Assembly: GCA_029558535.1 (NCBI GenBank)
Contig: JAKQEK010000043.1
Coordinates: forward strand, 1 to 62,812
Reading direction: 5' to 3'
Length of the DNA: 62,812 nucleotides
DNA from: Bacteroidota bacterium
GTDB taxonomy: Bacteria > Bacteroidota > Bacteroidia > Bacteroidales > ML635J-15
In this document: one piece after another, positions 1-8,110 of the stretch
Numbering within the stretch: position 1 is the first letter of the stretch
How the letters are laid out: the number at the start of each line of letters is the position of its first letter
The notes under the pieces: model-generated
Seen by the model: the letters and a program-made list of their open reading frames with translations, nothing else
What the model was told of the DNA's origin: nothing
Database searches by the model: none
Position numbers and translations under genes: made by a program

Positions 1-1
1 A

Positions 2-154
2 AACGATACCGATTGTAAATTTGTAATAGTCTAATCTTCGCAATTTCAATTGCTCGATTATACTAAACAAATTTATCATCGGCACTTGTCATATCGGCTC
101 GACACAATTCTAAATTGTTTCGCTCTCACCGCTTGAGCTGCTCGCCGTTTTGCC
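2..154. repeat. Dispersed repeat, left copy
   Basis: This segment recurs in the same orientation at 62641-62812. The first 85 or so bases differ at only one position; after that the copies diverge, and the right copy carries about 19 extra bases near its centre. It contains a small inverted repeat (GCAATT-TC-AATTGC, 40-53). I see no convincing protein in it. Because the copies are not identical it is more likely a dispersed genomic repeat than a circular-overlap artefact. Confidence 0.8.
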
Positions 155-254
155 CTGCCATCACGCGGAGCTCCGAATACTGTATAGCGCCAAAACTTGC
201 TGATTTTGGGAAAAATGAAGAACTATTTAGTAAAAGTCATGACGCCAATTGGAA

Positions 255-397
255 TTGAGCCCAGCGGGCTCAAATATCAGTAACTCCGACTTTCAAGTCG
301 GGGTTCACAAGCTAGAATAATAGCTTTTGGCATAACCCGTCCCGACTTTTCGGGAAGTATTTGTCAAATTAGGGGAGTTTGGGAGGACACAAATACT
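255..397. repeat. Cluster of successive hairpins
   Basis: Consecutive inverted repeats are visible: TTGAGCCC-agc-GGGCTCAA (255-273), CCGACTT-tc-AAGTCGG (286-301), AAGCTA-gaataa-TAGCTT (309-326), TCCCGA-cttt-TCGGGA (340-355) and AGTATTTG...CAAATACT (arms 356-363 and 390-397). None is followed by a U-rich tract typical of a terminator. The cluster could be a structured RNA, a degraded mobile element or REP-like DNA. Confidence 0.6.
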
Positions 398-569
398 ATG
401 ACAAAAGTGAATATTAATTGCCAGCTAAATAATTACCTGTACTGTTAATTGAGGAATTTATTAATTAAATTAAGCAGAGTTTGCAAATTGAAAGTAGTCT
501 AATCAAATTTTATTTGCATAATAATCTGTGAATCTGTGGTAGTTAATAAATTCACCGGACAATAATGTT

Positions 570-980
570 TTAAAGAGACTTTCTCCTGTCCTTTTTTTCG
601 GAAATTTCACGTTTTTCCTGTAATCGCTTTTCTTTTGACGCAGGGGTAGGTTTTGTTTTAATTCTTTTTTTAGGCGGAATCAAGGCTCTGTTTATCATTT
701 TATAAAACTTTTTGATAACAGATTCCTTATTCTTTAGCTGACTCCTTGATGTCTGACAAGTCAGAACAAGAATACCCGAATCAGAAATCCTTGATTTAAG
801 TTTTCTGGCAATAATCTCCTTTTGATTCTCATAAAGAACATTAGATTGCCCGACATCAAATCGTAATTCTACTTTTGAATTAACCTTATTAACATTTTGA
901 CCCCCCGGACCACTACTACGCAAAAAGAACAATTGAATTTCGTGATCTAAAGTCCCCGATATAATTATTTCATCTTCCAT
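570..980 (-). CDS. arfB: Peptidyl-tRNA hydrolase ArfB (release-factor-like ribosome rescue factor)
   Basis: 136 residues. ArfB (YaeJ) binds the empty A site of ribosomes stalled on mRNAs without a stop codon and hydrolyses the peptidyl-tRNA. The catalytic GGQ motif lies at residues 26-28 in the context SSGPGGQNVNK, followed by the usual release-factor core. The last 35 residues are rich in Lys and Arg (KKRIKTKP, EKRLQEKRE), like the tail that threads into the mRNA channel. There are no codon-recognition domains, and the length is typical for ArfB rather than RF1/RF2. The 5' end overlaps the DUF3820 gene by 11 bases, so the two are probably co-transcribed. Confidence 0.9.
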   Translation of the reverse strand: MEDEIIISGTLDHEIQLFFLRSSGPGGQNVNKVNSKVELRFDVGQSNVLYENQKEIIARKLKSRISDSGILVLTCQTSRSQLKNKESVIKKFYKMINRALIPPKKRIKTKPTPASKEKRLQEKREISEKKDRRKSL

Positions 981-1191
981 TTTTCTTTCGCAAAGGAATT
1001 AACAAATATTCTAAACCATTCAATCTAATCTCGTACATCGTGCTTAGCAGCATCCCCAATTTGCCGGGCGGAAACCCTTTGGAATGAAACCAAACAAGAT
1101 AGCTTTCCGGCAAATCACAAATCAGCCTTCCGGAATATTTTCCAAATGGCATTTTTGTACTGACAATATCAAACAAAATCCTATTATCCAT
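970..1191 (-). CDS. DUF3820 family protein
   Basis: 73 residues. The core MPFGKYSG followed by LPESYLVWFHSKG matches the small DUF3820 family (PFGK.G..I..LP..YL.W), whose function is not firmly established. An internal ATG at residue 14 immediately precedes PFGKYSG, so the true protein could be 13 residues shorter. No signal peptide or membrane segment is seen. It lies just upstream of, and overlaps, arfB on the same strand. Confidence 0.75.
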   Translation of the reverse strand: MDNRILFDIVSTKMPFGKYSGRLICDLPESYLVWFHSKGFPPGKLGMLLSTMYEIRLNGLEYLLIPLRKKNGR

Positions 1192-1330
1192 TATATACGC
1201 AAAATAACAAAAATTCGGATTAAATATTTAACTTTCTCAATTAAAAATTTGAAATGTTGATTTTGAGTTGAATAACTCATTACATATTCAGGATCAAGGT
1301 TTTGGCGTGCATTTTTGCCAGTGTGAGAAA

Positions 1331-1420
1331 CAGTGTGAGAAGCAGAGTGAGAGCGAGGGCAGTGAAGGGGACTGAGGAATCAGCCCACAGGCTGATTGTC
1401 TCGAAGTACCCGATTCAAAA
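1331..1420. repeat. 90-bp repeat unit A with hairpin
   Basis: This unit matches 1447-1536 almost perfectly; start-to-start spacing is 116 bp. The copies differ mainly in a 9-base central segment (1358-1366 versus 1474-1482). Each carries a perfect hairpin, AATCAGCC-caca-GGCTGATT, here at 1378-1397. The unit is more GC-rich than its surroundings. It is too long and too few in number for a CRISPR repeat. Confidence 0.85.
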
Positions 1421-1446
1421 AATCATACCAAATCAAATATCGAACC

Positions 1447-1536
1447 CAGTGTGAGAAGCAGAGTGAGAGCGAGTACAAATCAGGGGACTGAGGAATCAGC
1501 CCACAGGCTGATTGTCTCGAAGTACCCGATTCAAAA
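1447..1536. repeat. 90-bp repeat unit B with hairpin
   Basis: Second copy of the unit at 1331-1420, in the same orientation. Its hairpin AATCAGCC-caca-GGCTGATT is at 1494-1513. A 26-bp AT-rich spacer separates the units. Confidence 0.85.
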
Positions 1537-1640
1537 TTCATAACAAAACCACCATTGCTGTAGTAAAATCAAATTAGCAAGAATTTTATTCTCCATATCA
1601 AACACCAAGACATAAAAAATACTCCAATCAACAATACAGA

Positions 1641-1670
1641 TTTGAAGTACAAGTTCTTTTTATATATTTG
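1641..1670 (+). promoter_or_regulatory. Bacteroidota-type promoter of rsfS
   Basis: TTTG (1641-1644), an 18-base spacer and TATATTTG (1663-1670) match the Bacteroidota primary sigma consensus TTTG...TAnnTTTG. Transcription would begin near 1676, which rules out the upstream TTG at 1642 as the rsfS start and supports the ATG at 1684. Confidence 0.7.
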
Positions 1671-1683
1671 CAAAAATTTTATT

Positions 1684-2055
1684 ATGGCAAAAAAGCGAGT
1701 AGATAAAGAAACCACATTATTGCTGAAAGCTATTAAAGAATCTATGCTTGAAAAAAAAGCAGAAGATATAATAGTCCTGAATCTCGAAAAAATTGACAAT
1801 GCAATAACTAATTACTTTATCATTTGTTCGGGTAATTCCGAAACACATGTTAACACTATAGCACAATACATTGAATATAATGTTAATAATACCATAAAAG
1901 AAAAACCCTGGAAAAAAGAAGGATATGAAATTTGTGAGTGGGTTTTACTTGATTATATAAATGTTGTTGTTCATGTTTTTCAACCAAAATCACGCGAATT
2001 TTTCCGTCTCGAACAACTTTGGGCAGATGCTGAAACATTATTAATAAATAATTAA
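1684..2055 (+). CDS. rsfS: Ribosomal silencing factor RsfS
   Basis: 123 residues from ATG 1684. RsfS (DUF143/Oligomerization domain) binds ribosomal protein L14 and blocks joining of the subunits when nutrients are scarce. Family features seen: KAIKESMLEKKAEDIIVLNL near the N-terminus, the core TNYFIICSGNSETHV, and the C-terminal block VLLDYINVVVHVFQPKSREFFRLEQLW. The open frame extends to 1642, but that TTG lies inside the -33 promoter element. It is followed 60 bp later by ftsH, the usual order in Bacteroidota. Confidence 0.93.
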   Translation: MAKKRVDKETTLLLKAIKESMLEKKAEDIIVLNLEKIDNAITNYFIICSGNSETHVNTIAQYIEYNVNNTIKEKPWKKEGYEICEWVLLDYINVVVHVFQPKSREFFRLEQLWADAETLLINN

Positions 2056-2115
2056 CTTTGCATACAAAACAATTAAACAACTTTTTAGTTTAATAACGGA
2101 ATATATTAATAGAAA

Positions 2116-4179
2116 ATGGAAGAGAATAAAGGATTTGAAGATTTAAAAACTCCTAAACCAAAAAATCAGGGAAATATACCACAGGCACCTAAAAACCGAA
2201 TGTGGATTTATATAGTTTTAGTAGGTATTTTTTTAGTTTTTACTTTTGTTGATTTTGGCGGATCATCAAAAGAAATTGGACGAGATGTATTTGAAAAAGA
2301 GCTTCTTCCCTCAAACGATATTGAAAAGATTGTTATTGTCAATAAAGATAGAGTAGATATTTATATTAAACCTGACCGAATCGTTGACGAAAAATATAAA
2401 GATGTTTCGAAATCTGGTCCACTAAGCTTTACAGGAAACAAAGGGCCTCATTATTATTTTAAAATTGGTGATGTCGAAACATTTGAAAGACAACTTGCAG
2501 AAGCTCAGATAAATAAAGACCCTGAACAAAAACTAACTGCCCAATATAATACACAACATAATTATATGGGCGAAATCCTTAGTTGGATATTACCGATAGC
2601 TTTGTTAGTCGGACTTTGGTATCTTATTTTCAGGAAAATGGGCGGCGGCGGTGCTGGAGGCAATCAAATTTTTAATATCGGAAAATCAAAAGCTCAAATT
2701 TTTGATAAAGAACGTAGAGTACAGGTTAACTTCAACGATGTTGCAGGTCTTGAAGAAGCAAAAGTTGAAGTAATGGAAATTGTAGATTTCCTTAAAAATT
2801 CTGACAAATACACAAAATTAGGTGGTAAAATTCCTAAAGGTGCTTTGCTTGTTGGCCCTCCCGGTACGGGAAAAACCTTACTGGCTAAAGCAGTCGCCGG
2901 CGAAGCCAATGTTCCTTTCTTTTCTTTGAGCGGTTCTGACTTTGTCGAAATGTTTGTAGGCGTTGGAGCTTCGAGAGTTCGCGATTTGTTTAAACAAGCA
3001 AAATCCAAAGCCCCCTGCATAATTTTTATTGACGAAATTGATGCTATTGGACGTGCCAGAGGAAGAAATCCTAATTTTGGTTCAAACGATGAACGCGAAA
3101 ACACCTTAAATCAATTACTTACCGAAATGGATGGATTTGACACCAATAGCGGGGTAATTATTCTGGCAGCCACTAACCGCGCAGATATTCTCGATAAAGC
3201 TTTAATGCGAGCCGGAAGATTTGACAGACAAATACATTTGGAATTACCCGATATTGTTGAAAGAGAAGATATTTTTAAAGTCCATACACGTTCACTAAAA
3301 ATGTCAAAAGATGTTCAAATTGACTTTTTAGCAAAACAAACTCCAGGCTTTAGTGGTGCCGACATTGCTAATGTTTGTAACGAAGCTGCCCTTATCGCTG
3401 CCAGAAATAACAAAAAGAGTATTGAGAAACAAGATTTTCTTGATGCGGTTGACCGTATTATTGGCGGTCTTGAACGAAAGAATAAAATTATTTCGCAAGA
3501 CGAAAAAAAGACAATAGCTTTCCATGAAGCAGGACATGCAACTGTAAGCTGGCTGCTAGAATATGCCAATCCACTTCTTAAAGTTACAATTATTCCGCGT
3601 GGGCGGGCCTTGGGTGCGGCATGGTATCTGCCTGAAGAAAGATCTTTAACAACCAAAGAACAACTTTTGGATGAAATGTGTTCTGCTCTTGGTGGTAGGG
3701 CAAGCGAAGAAATTGTTTTTAACAAAATTTCTACAGGTGCACTTAATGATCTCGAAAAAGTAACAAAACAGGCATTTGCAATGGTGGGATTCTTTGGAAT
3801 GAGTGAAAAAGTCGGAAACCTCTCATTCTATGATTCAACCGGACAAAATGAATATGGATTTACTAAACCCTACAGCGAAAAAACTGCCGAATTGCTCGAT
3901 ATAGAAGTAAAAATACTTGTCGAAGAACAATATGAAAAAGCTAAATCAATTCTTAAAGATAACATTGCAGGTTTAACTAAATTAGCTGAAACTCTTCTTG
4001 AAAAAGAAGTAATTTTTAGCGAAGATCTTGAAAAGGTTTTTGGGAAAAGGAAATTTGCCAAACCTGCTGCTGCTGAAGTAAAGCAAAAAAAGAATGTGAA
4101 ACCTGAAACTGAAGTTAAGAAAAAGACTGTTAGAAAAAGTAAATCAAAAGATTCAGATTCAACAAATAAAGATTCATAA
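2116..4179 (+). CDS. ftsH: ATP-dependent zinc metalloprotease FtsH
   Basis: 687 residues. This membrane-anchored AAA+ protease extracts and degrades misfolded membrane and short-lived cytosolic proteins. Two membrane segments (about 29-47 and 151-170) flank the periplasmic domain. The AAA module has Walker A GPPGTGKT at 247-254, Walker B IIFIDEID near 303-309 and the second region of homology with [23 protein letters not shown]. The M41 zinc site HEAGH is at 470-474. The tail is low-complexity and Lys-rich. A TAACTTTG at 2053-2060 could be a -7 element for a separate promoter, but no good -33 element precedes it, so read-through from rsfS is also likely. Confidence 0.97.
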   Translation: MEENKGFEDLKTPKPKNQGNIPQAPKNRMWIYIVLVGIFLVFTFVDFGGSSKEIGRDVFEKELLPSNDIEKIVIVNKDRVDIYIKPDRIVDEKYKDVSKSGPLSFTGNKGPHYYFKIGDVETFERQLAEAQINKDPEQKLTAQYNTQHNYMGEILSWILPIALLVGLWYLIFRKMGGGGAGGNQIFNIGKSKAQIFDKERRVQVNFNDVAGLEEAKVEVMEIVDFLKNSDKYTKLGGKIPKGALLVGPPGTGKTLLAKAVAGEANVPFFSLSGSDFVEMFVGVGASRVRDLFKQAKSKAPCIIFIDEIDAIGRARGRNPNFGSNDERENTLNQLLTEMDGFDTNSGVIILAATNRADILDKALMRAGRFDRQIHLELPDIVEREDIFKVHTRSLKMSKDVQIDFLAKQTPGFSGADIANVCNEAALIAARNNKKSIEKQDFLDAVDRIIGGLERKNKIISQDEKKTIAFHEAGHATVSWLLEYANPLLKVTIIPRGRALGAAWYLPEERSLTTKEQLLDEMCSALGGRASEEIVFNKISTGALNDLEKVTKQAFAMVGFFGMSEKVGNLSFYDSTGQNEYGFTKPYSEKTAELLDIEVKILVEEQYEKAKSILKDNIAGLTKLAETLLEKEVIFSEDLEKVFGKRKFAKPAAAEVKQKKNVKPETEVKKKTVRKSKSKDSDSTNKDS

Positions 4180-4219
4180 TTAAGCAATATCTGTTTTATT
4201 AAATTAACTAAAAGTTATT

Positions 4220-5065
4220 TTGAACAATTTCTTTAAAAGAACGCTTACAGGTAGCATATTTGTCGCTATTACAACATCACTAATATTAATTAATGAATGG
4301 ACTTTTCTCGCTTTCGTCCTAATAGCAAACCTTTGGCTAAGCATTGAGTTTTTTCGCATCTCAAGTCATGATCAAACAAAACCTCTTTCGTTTACATCGA
4401 TATTAACCGGCAGTATTGCTGTAATATTAGTGTTTTTAGGTAAAACATACGACATAAACAGTTCTATTTACTGGCTTATTCTTATTCCTGCATCTTTTAT
4501 TTTCGTAGAAGAATTATTCCTAAATAAACAAAATCCGTTACGCAACATTTCGGTTTCTTTCCTGTCACTGATCTATATTACAATCCCTCTGATAACATCA
4601 ATATTGCTTGTTTATGGAAATAACTTCGACTTTCAGATAAAAAAAGGAGGTACATTTCATCCTGAGTTATTGATTGGCATTCTAATACTAATATGGATTT
4701 TTGACAGTATGGCTTATTGCGTTGGAGTGCCATTAGGTAAACACAAGCTTTTTATTAGAGTGTCCCCTAAAAAATCGTGGGAAGGAACAATTGGAGGAGC
4801 TCTTTTTGTTATTGTTGCCGGAATATTTATGTTCAAATTTTTCCCTGTCATTTCTCAAACAGATTGGATAGTAATTTCTGCACTTGTCATAGTATTCGGC
4901 ACAATTGGAGATCTTATAGAATCTCTATTTAAACGTAGTATTAACGTAAAAGACTCGGGCGAAACGCTTCCCGGTCATGGCGGTCTGCTAGACAGATTAG
5001 ACAGCTTTATTTTTACCTTACCTTGGGTTTTAATATATTTTATTTTGAAAAGCTTAATAAGCTAA
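4220..5065 (+). CDS. cdsA: Phosphatidate cytidylyltransferase CdsA
   Basis: 281 residues from a TTG start at 4220; no in-frame ATG gives a complete N-terminus. The enzyme makes CDP-diacylglycerol from phosphatidic acid and CTP at the inner membrane. The sequence is a polytopic membrane protein of seven to eight hydrophobic segments. It ends with the CTP-transferase signature, SLFKRSINVKDSGETLPGHG followed by GLLDRLDS. The gene lies 40 bp after ftsH in the rsfS-ftsH-cdsA order typical of Bacteroidota. Confidence 0.93.
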   Translation: MNNFFKRTLTGSIFVAITTSLILINEWTFLAFVLIANLWLSIEFFRISSHDQTKPLSFTSILTGSIAVILVFLGKTYDINSSIYWLILIPASFIFVEELFLNKQNPLRNISVSFLSLIYITIPLITSILLVYGNNFDFQIKKGGTFHPELLIGILILIWIFDSMAYCVGVPLGKHKLFIRVSPKKSWEGTIGGALFVIVAGIFMFKFFPVISQTDWIVISALVIVFGTIGDLIESLFKRSINVKDSGETLPGHGGLLDRLDSFIFTLPWVLIYFILKSLIS

Positions 5066-5214
5066 ATATATCTTAACTTCATCTAAAATATTTCTACAGA
5101 TTTTACTTCAATAAACTCACTTGTCCGAAAAAACTATGTATTAAATTATATGTCAATGAGATTGAAGTTAGCATACCATTACTAGAATTAAGAAGAATCT
5201 TCTAATCCACTGTA

Positions 5215-6357
5215 TTATTTAATCAAATTATTTGACCAAAGTTCGTTTAAAAACATTTCTATCGGCATAATTTCAATATTATCGATTTTTCGATGATATT
5301 TGTCCTTGCTAACAACAATAAGCCTTTCTACATTATAATCTTCTGCAAACTGCTTTAATCCTTTTAAGTGTTTGTTTTGCACATTATCAGTGGCTTTAAC
5401 TTCTATTGCAAGCTGACAATCTCCAACTATAAAATCAACTTCAGTTTGAGCGGCAGTTCGCCAGTAGGTAATTTCATAATCTAAATCATTGTATTTCCCA
5501 TAGGCAAATAGTTCCAAATATATTAGATGTTCTAGTGATTTTCTATAAGCTTCTGTTCTTTCGTTAACTTCATATTGCCTCATTAAATAATTAGCTATTC
5601 CAATATCGAAGAAATAAAACTTCGGCGAACTCACTATTCTTCTTTTCGGTTTCCTCGTATATGCATTTACAAATCTTCCAATAAGTGTGTCCTCTAAAAT
5701 ACTGAAATACTCTTTTACTGTCACAGAACTTACAGCACAATCGGTAGCAATATTTGAATAATTCACAATTTCGCCGTTTGAAAATGCCGCACTTTCTAAA
5801 AATTTCGTAAAAGCAGTAATATTGCGCAGTTTAGCTTCTGCAATAATTTCATCCCTCAAATAAGTACCAATATATGCGGAAATAAGCTTTTTTGGCTTTT
5901 CAGACAAGTAATGTTTAGGCAAACTACCCCAATTAAGTACTTTTTTTAGATTAAAATCTTTAATTTCAGAAGAAACTAAAGGATAAAGCTCGAATCGTAA
6001 AGCTCTTCCCCCAAGCAAATTAACACCTGAACGAATAATTTTTCTCGGACTCGATCCACTTAAAATAAATCTGGTACCTTTATTCACCATAAGCCAATGT
6101 ACTTCATTTAACAATTCCGGCAAACGCTGTACTTCATCAATTATGATAGGTTTTACCGGATTATTTACTTCGACTATTTCACGCAATAAATCCGGATTCC
6201 TACTAAAACGTAAAAACTCAGAGTTTATCAATAAATCAATGTAAATCGAATCAGAGAACATATGTTTAAGCCATGTCGTTTTTCCGGTCTGCCTAGCACC
6301 CCAAAAAAAGCATGATTCGTTTTCCAATCCTTCAAATACCTGCCTTCTTAAATACAT
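5215..6357 (-). CDS. AAA ATPase with DUF4143 nuclease-like domain
   Basis: 380 residues. Walker A is WGARQTGKTT (about 19-28) and Walker B PIIIDEVQRLP (about 70-80). ILSGSSPRK and LLGGRALRFELYP follow, as in the AAA_14 family. The C-terminal half is DUF4143-like, with TEVDFIVGDCQLAIEVKAT, a PD-(D/E)xK-type core (D...ExK). The biological role of this family is unsettled; members are scattered, often horizontally moved, and have been suggested to act in defence or as toxin-like modules. The gene stands alone on the minus strand between two plus-strand housekeeping units, with two spaced palindromes upstream (6394-6445). Confidence 0.85.
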   Translation of the reverse strand: MYLRRQVFEGLENESCFFWGARQTGKTTWLKHMFSDSIYIDLLINSEFLRFSRNPDLLREIVEVNNPVKPIIIDEVQRLPELLNEVHWLMVNKGTRFILSGSSPRKIIRSGVNLLGGRALRFELYPLVSSEIKDFNLKKVLNWGSLPKHYLSEKPKKLISAYIGTYLRDEIIAEAKLRNITAFTKFLESAAFSNGEIVNYSNIATDCAVSSVTVKEYFSILEDTLIGRFVNAYTRKPKRRIVSSPKFYFFDIGIANYLMRQYEVNERTEAYRKSLEHLIYLELFAYGKYNDLDYEITYWRTAAQTEVDFIVGDCQLAIEVKATDNVQNKHLKGLKQFAEDYNVERLIVVSKDKYHRKIDNIEIMPIEMFLNELWSNNLIK

Positions 6358-6393
6358 AAACTACAAATTATATGTTAATTTTTATCATGTATA

Positions 6394-6445
6394 TTTAAAG
6401 TGTTAGTTTAAATATACTGTACAAATTTAAAGTATAAGTTTAAAT
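6394..6445. promoter_or_regulatory. Twin palindromes, possible operator
   Basis: Two near-identical sites, TTTAAAGTGTTAGTTTAAAT (6394-6413) and TTTAAAGTATAAGTTTAAAT (6426-6445), start 32 bp apart, about three helical turns. Each is a dyad, (A)ATTTAAA-N7-TTTAAAT(T). They sit 37-88 bp upstream of the start codon of the minus-strand AAA ATPase gene and upstream of plus-strand asnS. This arrangement would suit a dimeric repressor. Confidence 0.45.
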
Positions 6446-6584
6446 TATGCAAGTAAAATATTTAAAACCTTTCATTTTTAATAGGACAGTTTTGCCCATC
6501 TTGGTTTTGCAAAATACTAATCTCAAAATAAAACAAAAATCAATCCTACTGAAATCTTTTTTTCGTTAAAAAGCACAATTTTTC

Positions 6585-6592
6585 TATTTTTG
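6585..6592 (+). promoter_or_regulatory. -7 promoter element of asnS
   Basis: TATTTTTG matches TAnnTTTG, and a weak -33 (TTCG) lies about 20 bases upstream. It overlaps the TTG at 6590 that would extend asnS, so translation should start at ATG 6614. Confidence 0.55.
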
Positions 6593-6613
6593 CAGCTTAT
6601 AACAAATTTCGAT

Positions 6614-8056
6614 ATGAAAAGGATAAAAATTTCGGAAGTTCTAAAACGCACCACATTTGGTGAAGTAATAACCGTAATGGGTTGGGTAAGGACAAAAAGA
6701 GTTAGTAAAAATGTTGGTTTTATTGCTTTAAATGACGGATCTACAATTAATAATCTGCAGGTTGTTATTGAAGTGACACCGGAAATAGATGAGCTTTTAT
6801 CGAAAGTGCACACAGGTGCATCACTAATTATAATTGGTAAAACTGTCGAATCTGTTGGCAGCGGTCAGCAGGTTGAACTACTATGCTCAAATATACAACT
6901 TTTAGGACAGGCAAATCCTGACGAGTATCCACTGCAACCCAAACGTCACAGCTTGGAATTTTTACGCGAAATTGCTCATTTGCGTTTTCGGACAAATACT
7001 TTTTCTGCAGTTTTCAGAATACGCCATGCAATGACATTTGCAATTCATAAATTCTTTAACGACAAGGGGTTTTGTAATATCCATACTCCAATAATTACAG
7101 GTTCTGATGCCGAAGGTGCAGGAGAAATGTTTCAGGTAACAACTCTTGACCCACTGAATCTTCCAAAAACAGAAGAGGGAAAAATTGATTATACTCAAGA
7201 TTTTTTCGGAAAAGTAACAAACCTTACTGTTTCGGGACAACTCGAAGGAGAACTTGCAGCAATGGCACTCTCGGAGATATATACTTTTGGTCCTACTTTT
7301 CGTGCCGAAAATTCCAATACTGCCCGACATTTGGCCGAATTTTGGATGATAGAACCTGAAATGGCTTTTTATGATATAAACGACAATATGGATCTTGCAG
7401 AAGAAATGTTGCAATATCTGGTTAAATATGCTTTAGAAAACTGTCGTGAAGATCTCGAATTCCTCAGTAAGCGTCGTGAAGAAGAACAAAAACAAAAACC
7501 ACAAAACGAAAGAGATGATATGAGTCTAATCGAAAGACTTGAATTTGTGGTAAATAATAAATTTGAAAGGCTAACATATACCGAAGCAATTGATATATTA
7601 AAAAACTCAAATGCAAATAAAAAGGGACAGTTTGCCTATCCAGTTAATAACTGGGGAACTGACTTACAAAGTGAACATGAAAGATATCTTGTTGAAAAGC
7701 ACTTTAAAAAGCCGGTCATCCTTACAAACTATCCAAAAGAAATCAAAGCTTTTTACATGAAACAAAATGAAGATGGCACAACTGTTAGAGCTATGGACGT
7801 GTTGTTTCCTCAAATTGGTGAAATTATTGGTGGTTCTCAAAGAGAAGAAGATTATAATAAACTCTTAAGTCGTATTCAGGAATTACATATTCCTGAAAAA
7901 GAAATGTGGTGGTATCTCGAGACCCGCAAGTTTGGGACTGTTCCACATAGCGGTTATGGACTGGGTTTCGAAAGACTTATGCTGTTTATAACCGGAATGT
8001 CAAATATACGTGATGTGATTCCGTTTCCGAGAACACCAAAAAATGCGGAGTTTTAA
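6614..8056 (+). CDS. asnS: Asparaginyl-tRNA synthetase
   Basis: 480 residues from ATG 6614. This class IIb synthetase charges tRNA-Asn. An N-terminal OB-fold anticodon-binding domain ([10 protein letters not shown]...VMGWVRTKR, then [18 protein letters not shown]) precedes the catalytic core. Motif 2 is [20 protein letters not shown] and motif 3 [12 protein letters not shown] near the C-terminus. The sequence [14 protein letters not shown] is typical of AsnRS rather than AspRS. An in-frame TTG at 6590 overlaps the promoter and is rejected. rpoN follows 54 bp later. Confidence 0.96.
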   Translation: MKRIKISEVLKRTTFGEVITVMGWVRTKRVSKNVGFIALNDGSTINNLQVVIEVTPEIDELLSKVHTGASLIIIGKTVESVGSGQQVELLCSNIQLLGQANPDEYPLQPKRHSLEFLREIAHLRFRTNTFSAVFRIRHAMTFAIHKFFNDKGFCNIHTPIITGSDAEGAGEMFQVTTLDPLNLPKTEEGKIDYTQDFFGKVTNLTVSGQLEGELAAMALSEIYTFGPTFRAENSNTARHLAEFWMIEPEMAFYDINDNMDLAEEMLQYLVKYALENCREDLEFLSKRREEEQKQKPQNERDDMSLIERLEFVVNNKFERLTYTEAIDILKNSNANKKGQFAYPVNNWGTDLQSEHERYLVEKHFKKPVILTNYPKEIKAFYMKQNEDGTTVRAMDVLFPQIGEIIGGSQREEDYNKLLSRIQELHIPEKEMWWYLETRKFGTVPHSGYGLGFERLMLFITGMSNIRDVIPFPRTPKNAEF

Positions 8057-8090
8057 TTTGTTATTCTTATTTAAATTTTTTGTATTTTTG
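8057..8090 (+). promoter_or_regulatory. Promoter of the rpoN operon
   Basis: TTTG (8057-8060), a 22-base spacer and TATTTTTG (8083-8090) fit the Bacteroidota consensus, with the spacer at the long end of the range. The rpoN ATG follows at 8111. Confidence 0.6.
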
Positions 8091-8110
8091 GAATGTAGCA
8101 AAAAAGAAAA

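Larger units (their letters stand above)
1..569. other. Gene-poor left end with repeat and hairpins
   Basis: No protein gene is supported here. The stretch holds the dispersed repeat (2-154), then four short hairpins and a longer inverted repeat between 255 and 397. The rest (about 400-569) is AT-rich with no structure that I can name. Confidence 0.6.
1192..1683. other. Intergenic region with two repeat units and the rsfS promoter
   Basis: No protein gene is supported. The region holds two 90-bp direct repeats (1331-1420 and 1447-1536) and, at its right end, a consensus Bacteroidota promoter for rsfS. Confidence 0.6.

Noticed and set aside
1331..1536. Possible CRISPR array
   Set aside because: Only two units, each 90 bp long, with no regular short repeats and no cas genes in the window.
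1642..1683. Longer RsfS starting at TTG 1642
   Set aside because: The codon lies in the -33 promoter element and transcription should start near 1676; the extra residues are not conserved-looking.
2694..3104. Long antisense frames inside ftsH, sprA, fabF and others
   Set aside because: They lie opposite strongly conserved genes, have low-complexity Ser/Leu-rich products and no independent signals.
6590..6613. AsnS start at TTG 6590
   Set aside because: The TTG is part of the TATTTTTG promoter element; ATG 6614 begins the conserved sequence.
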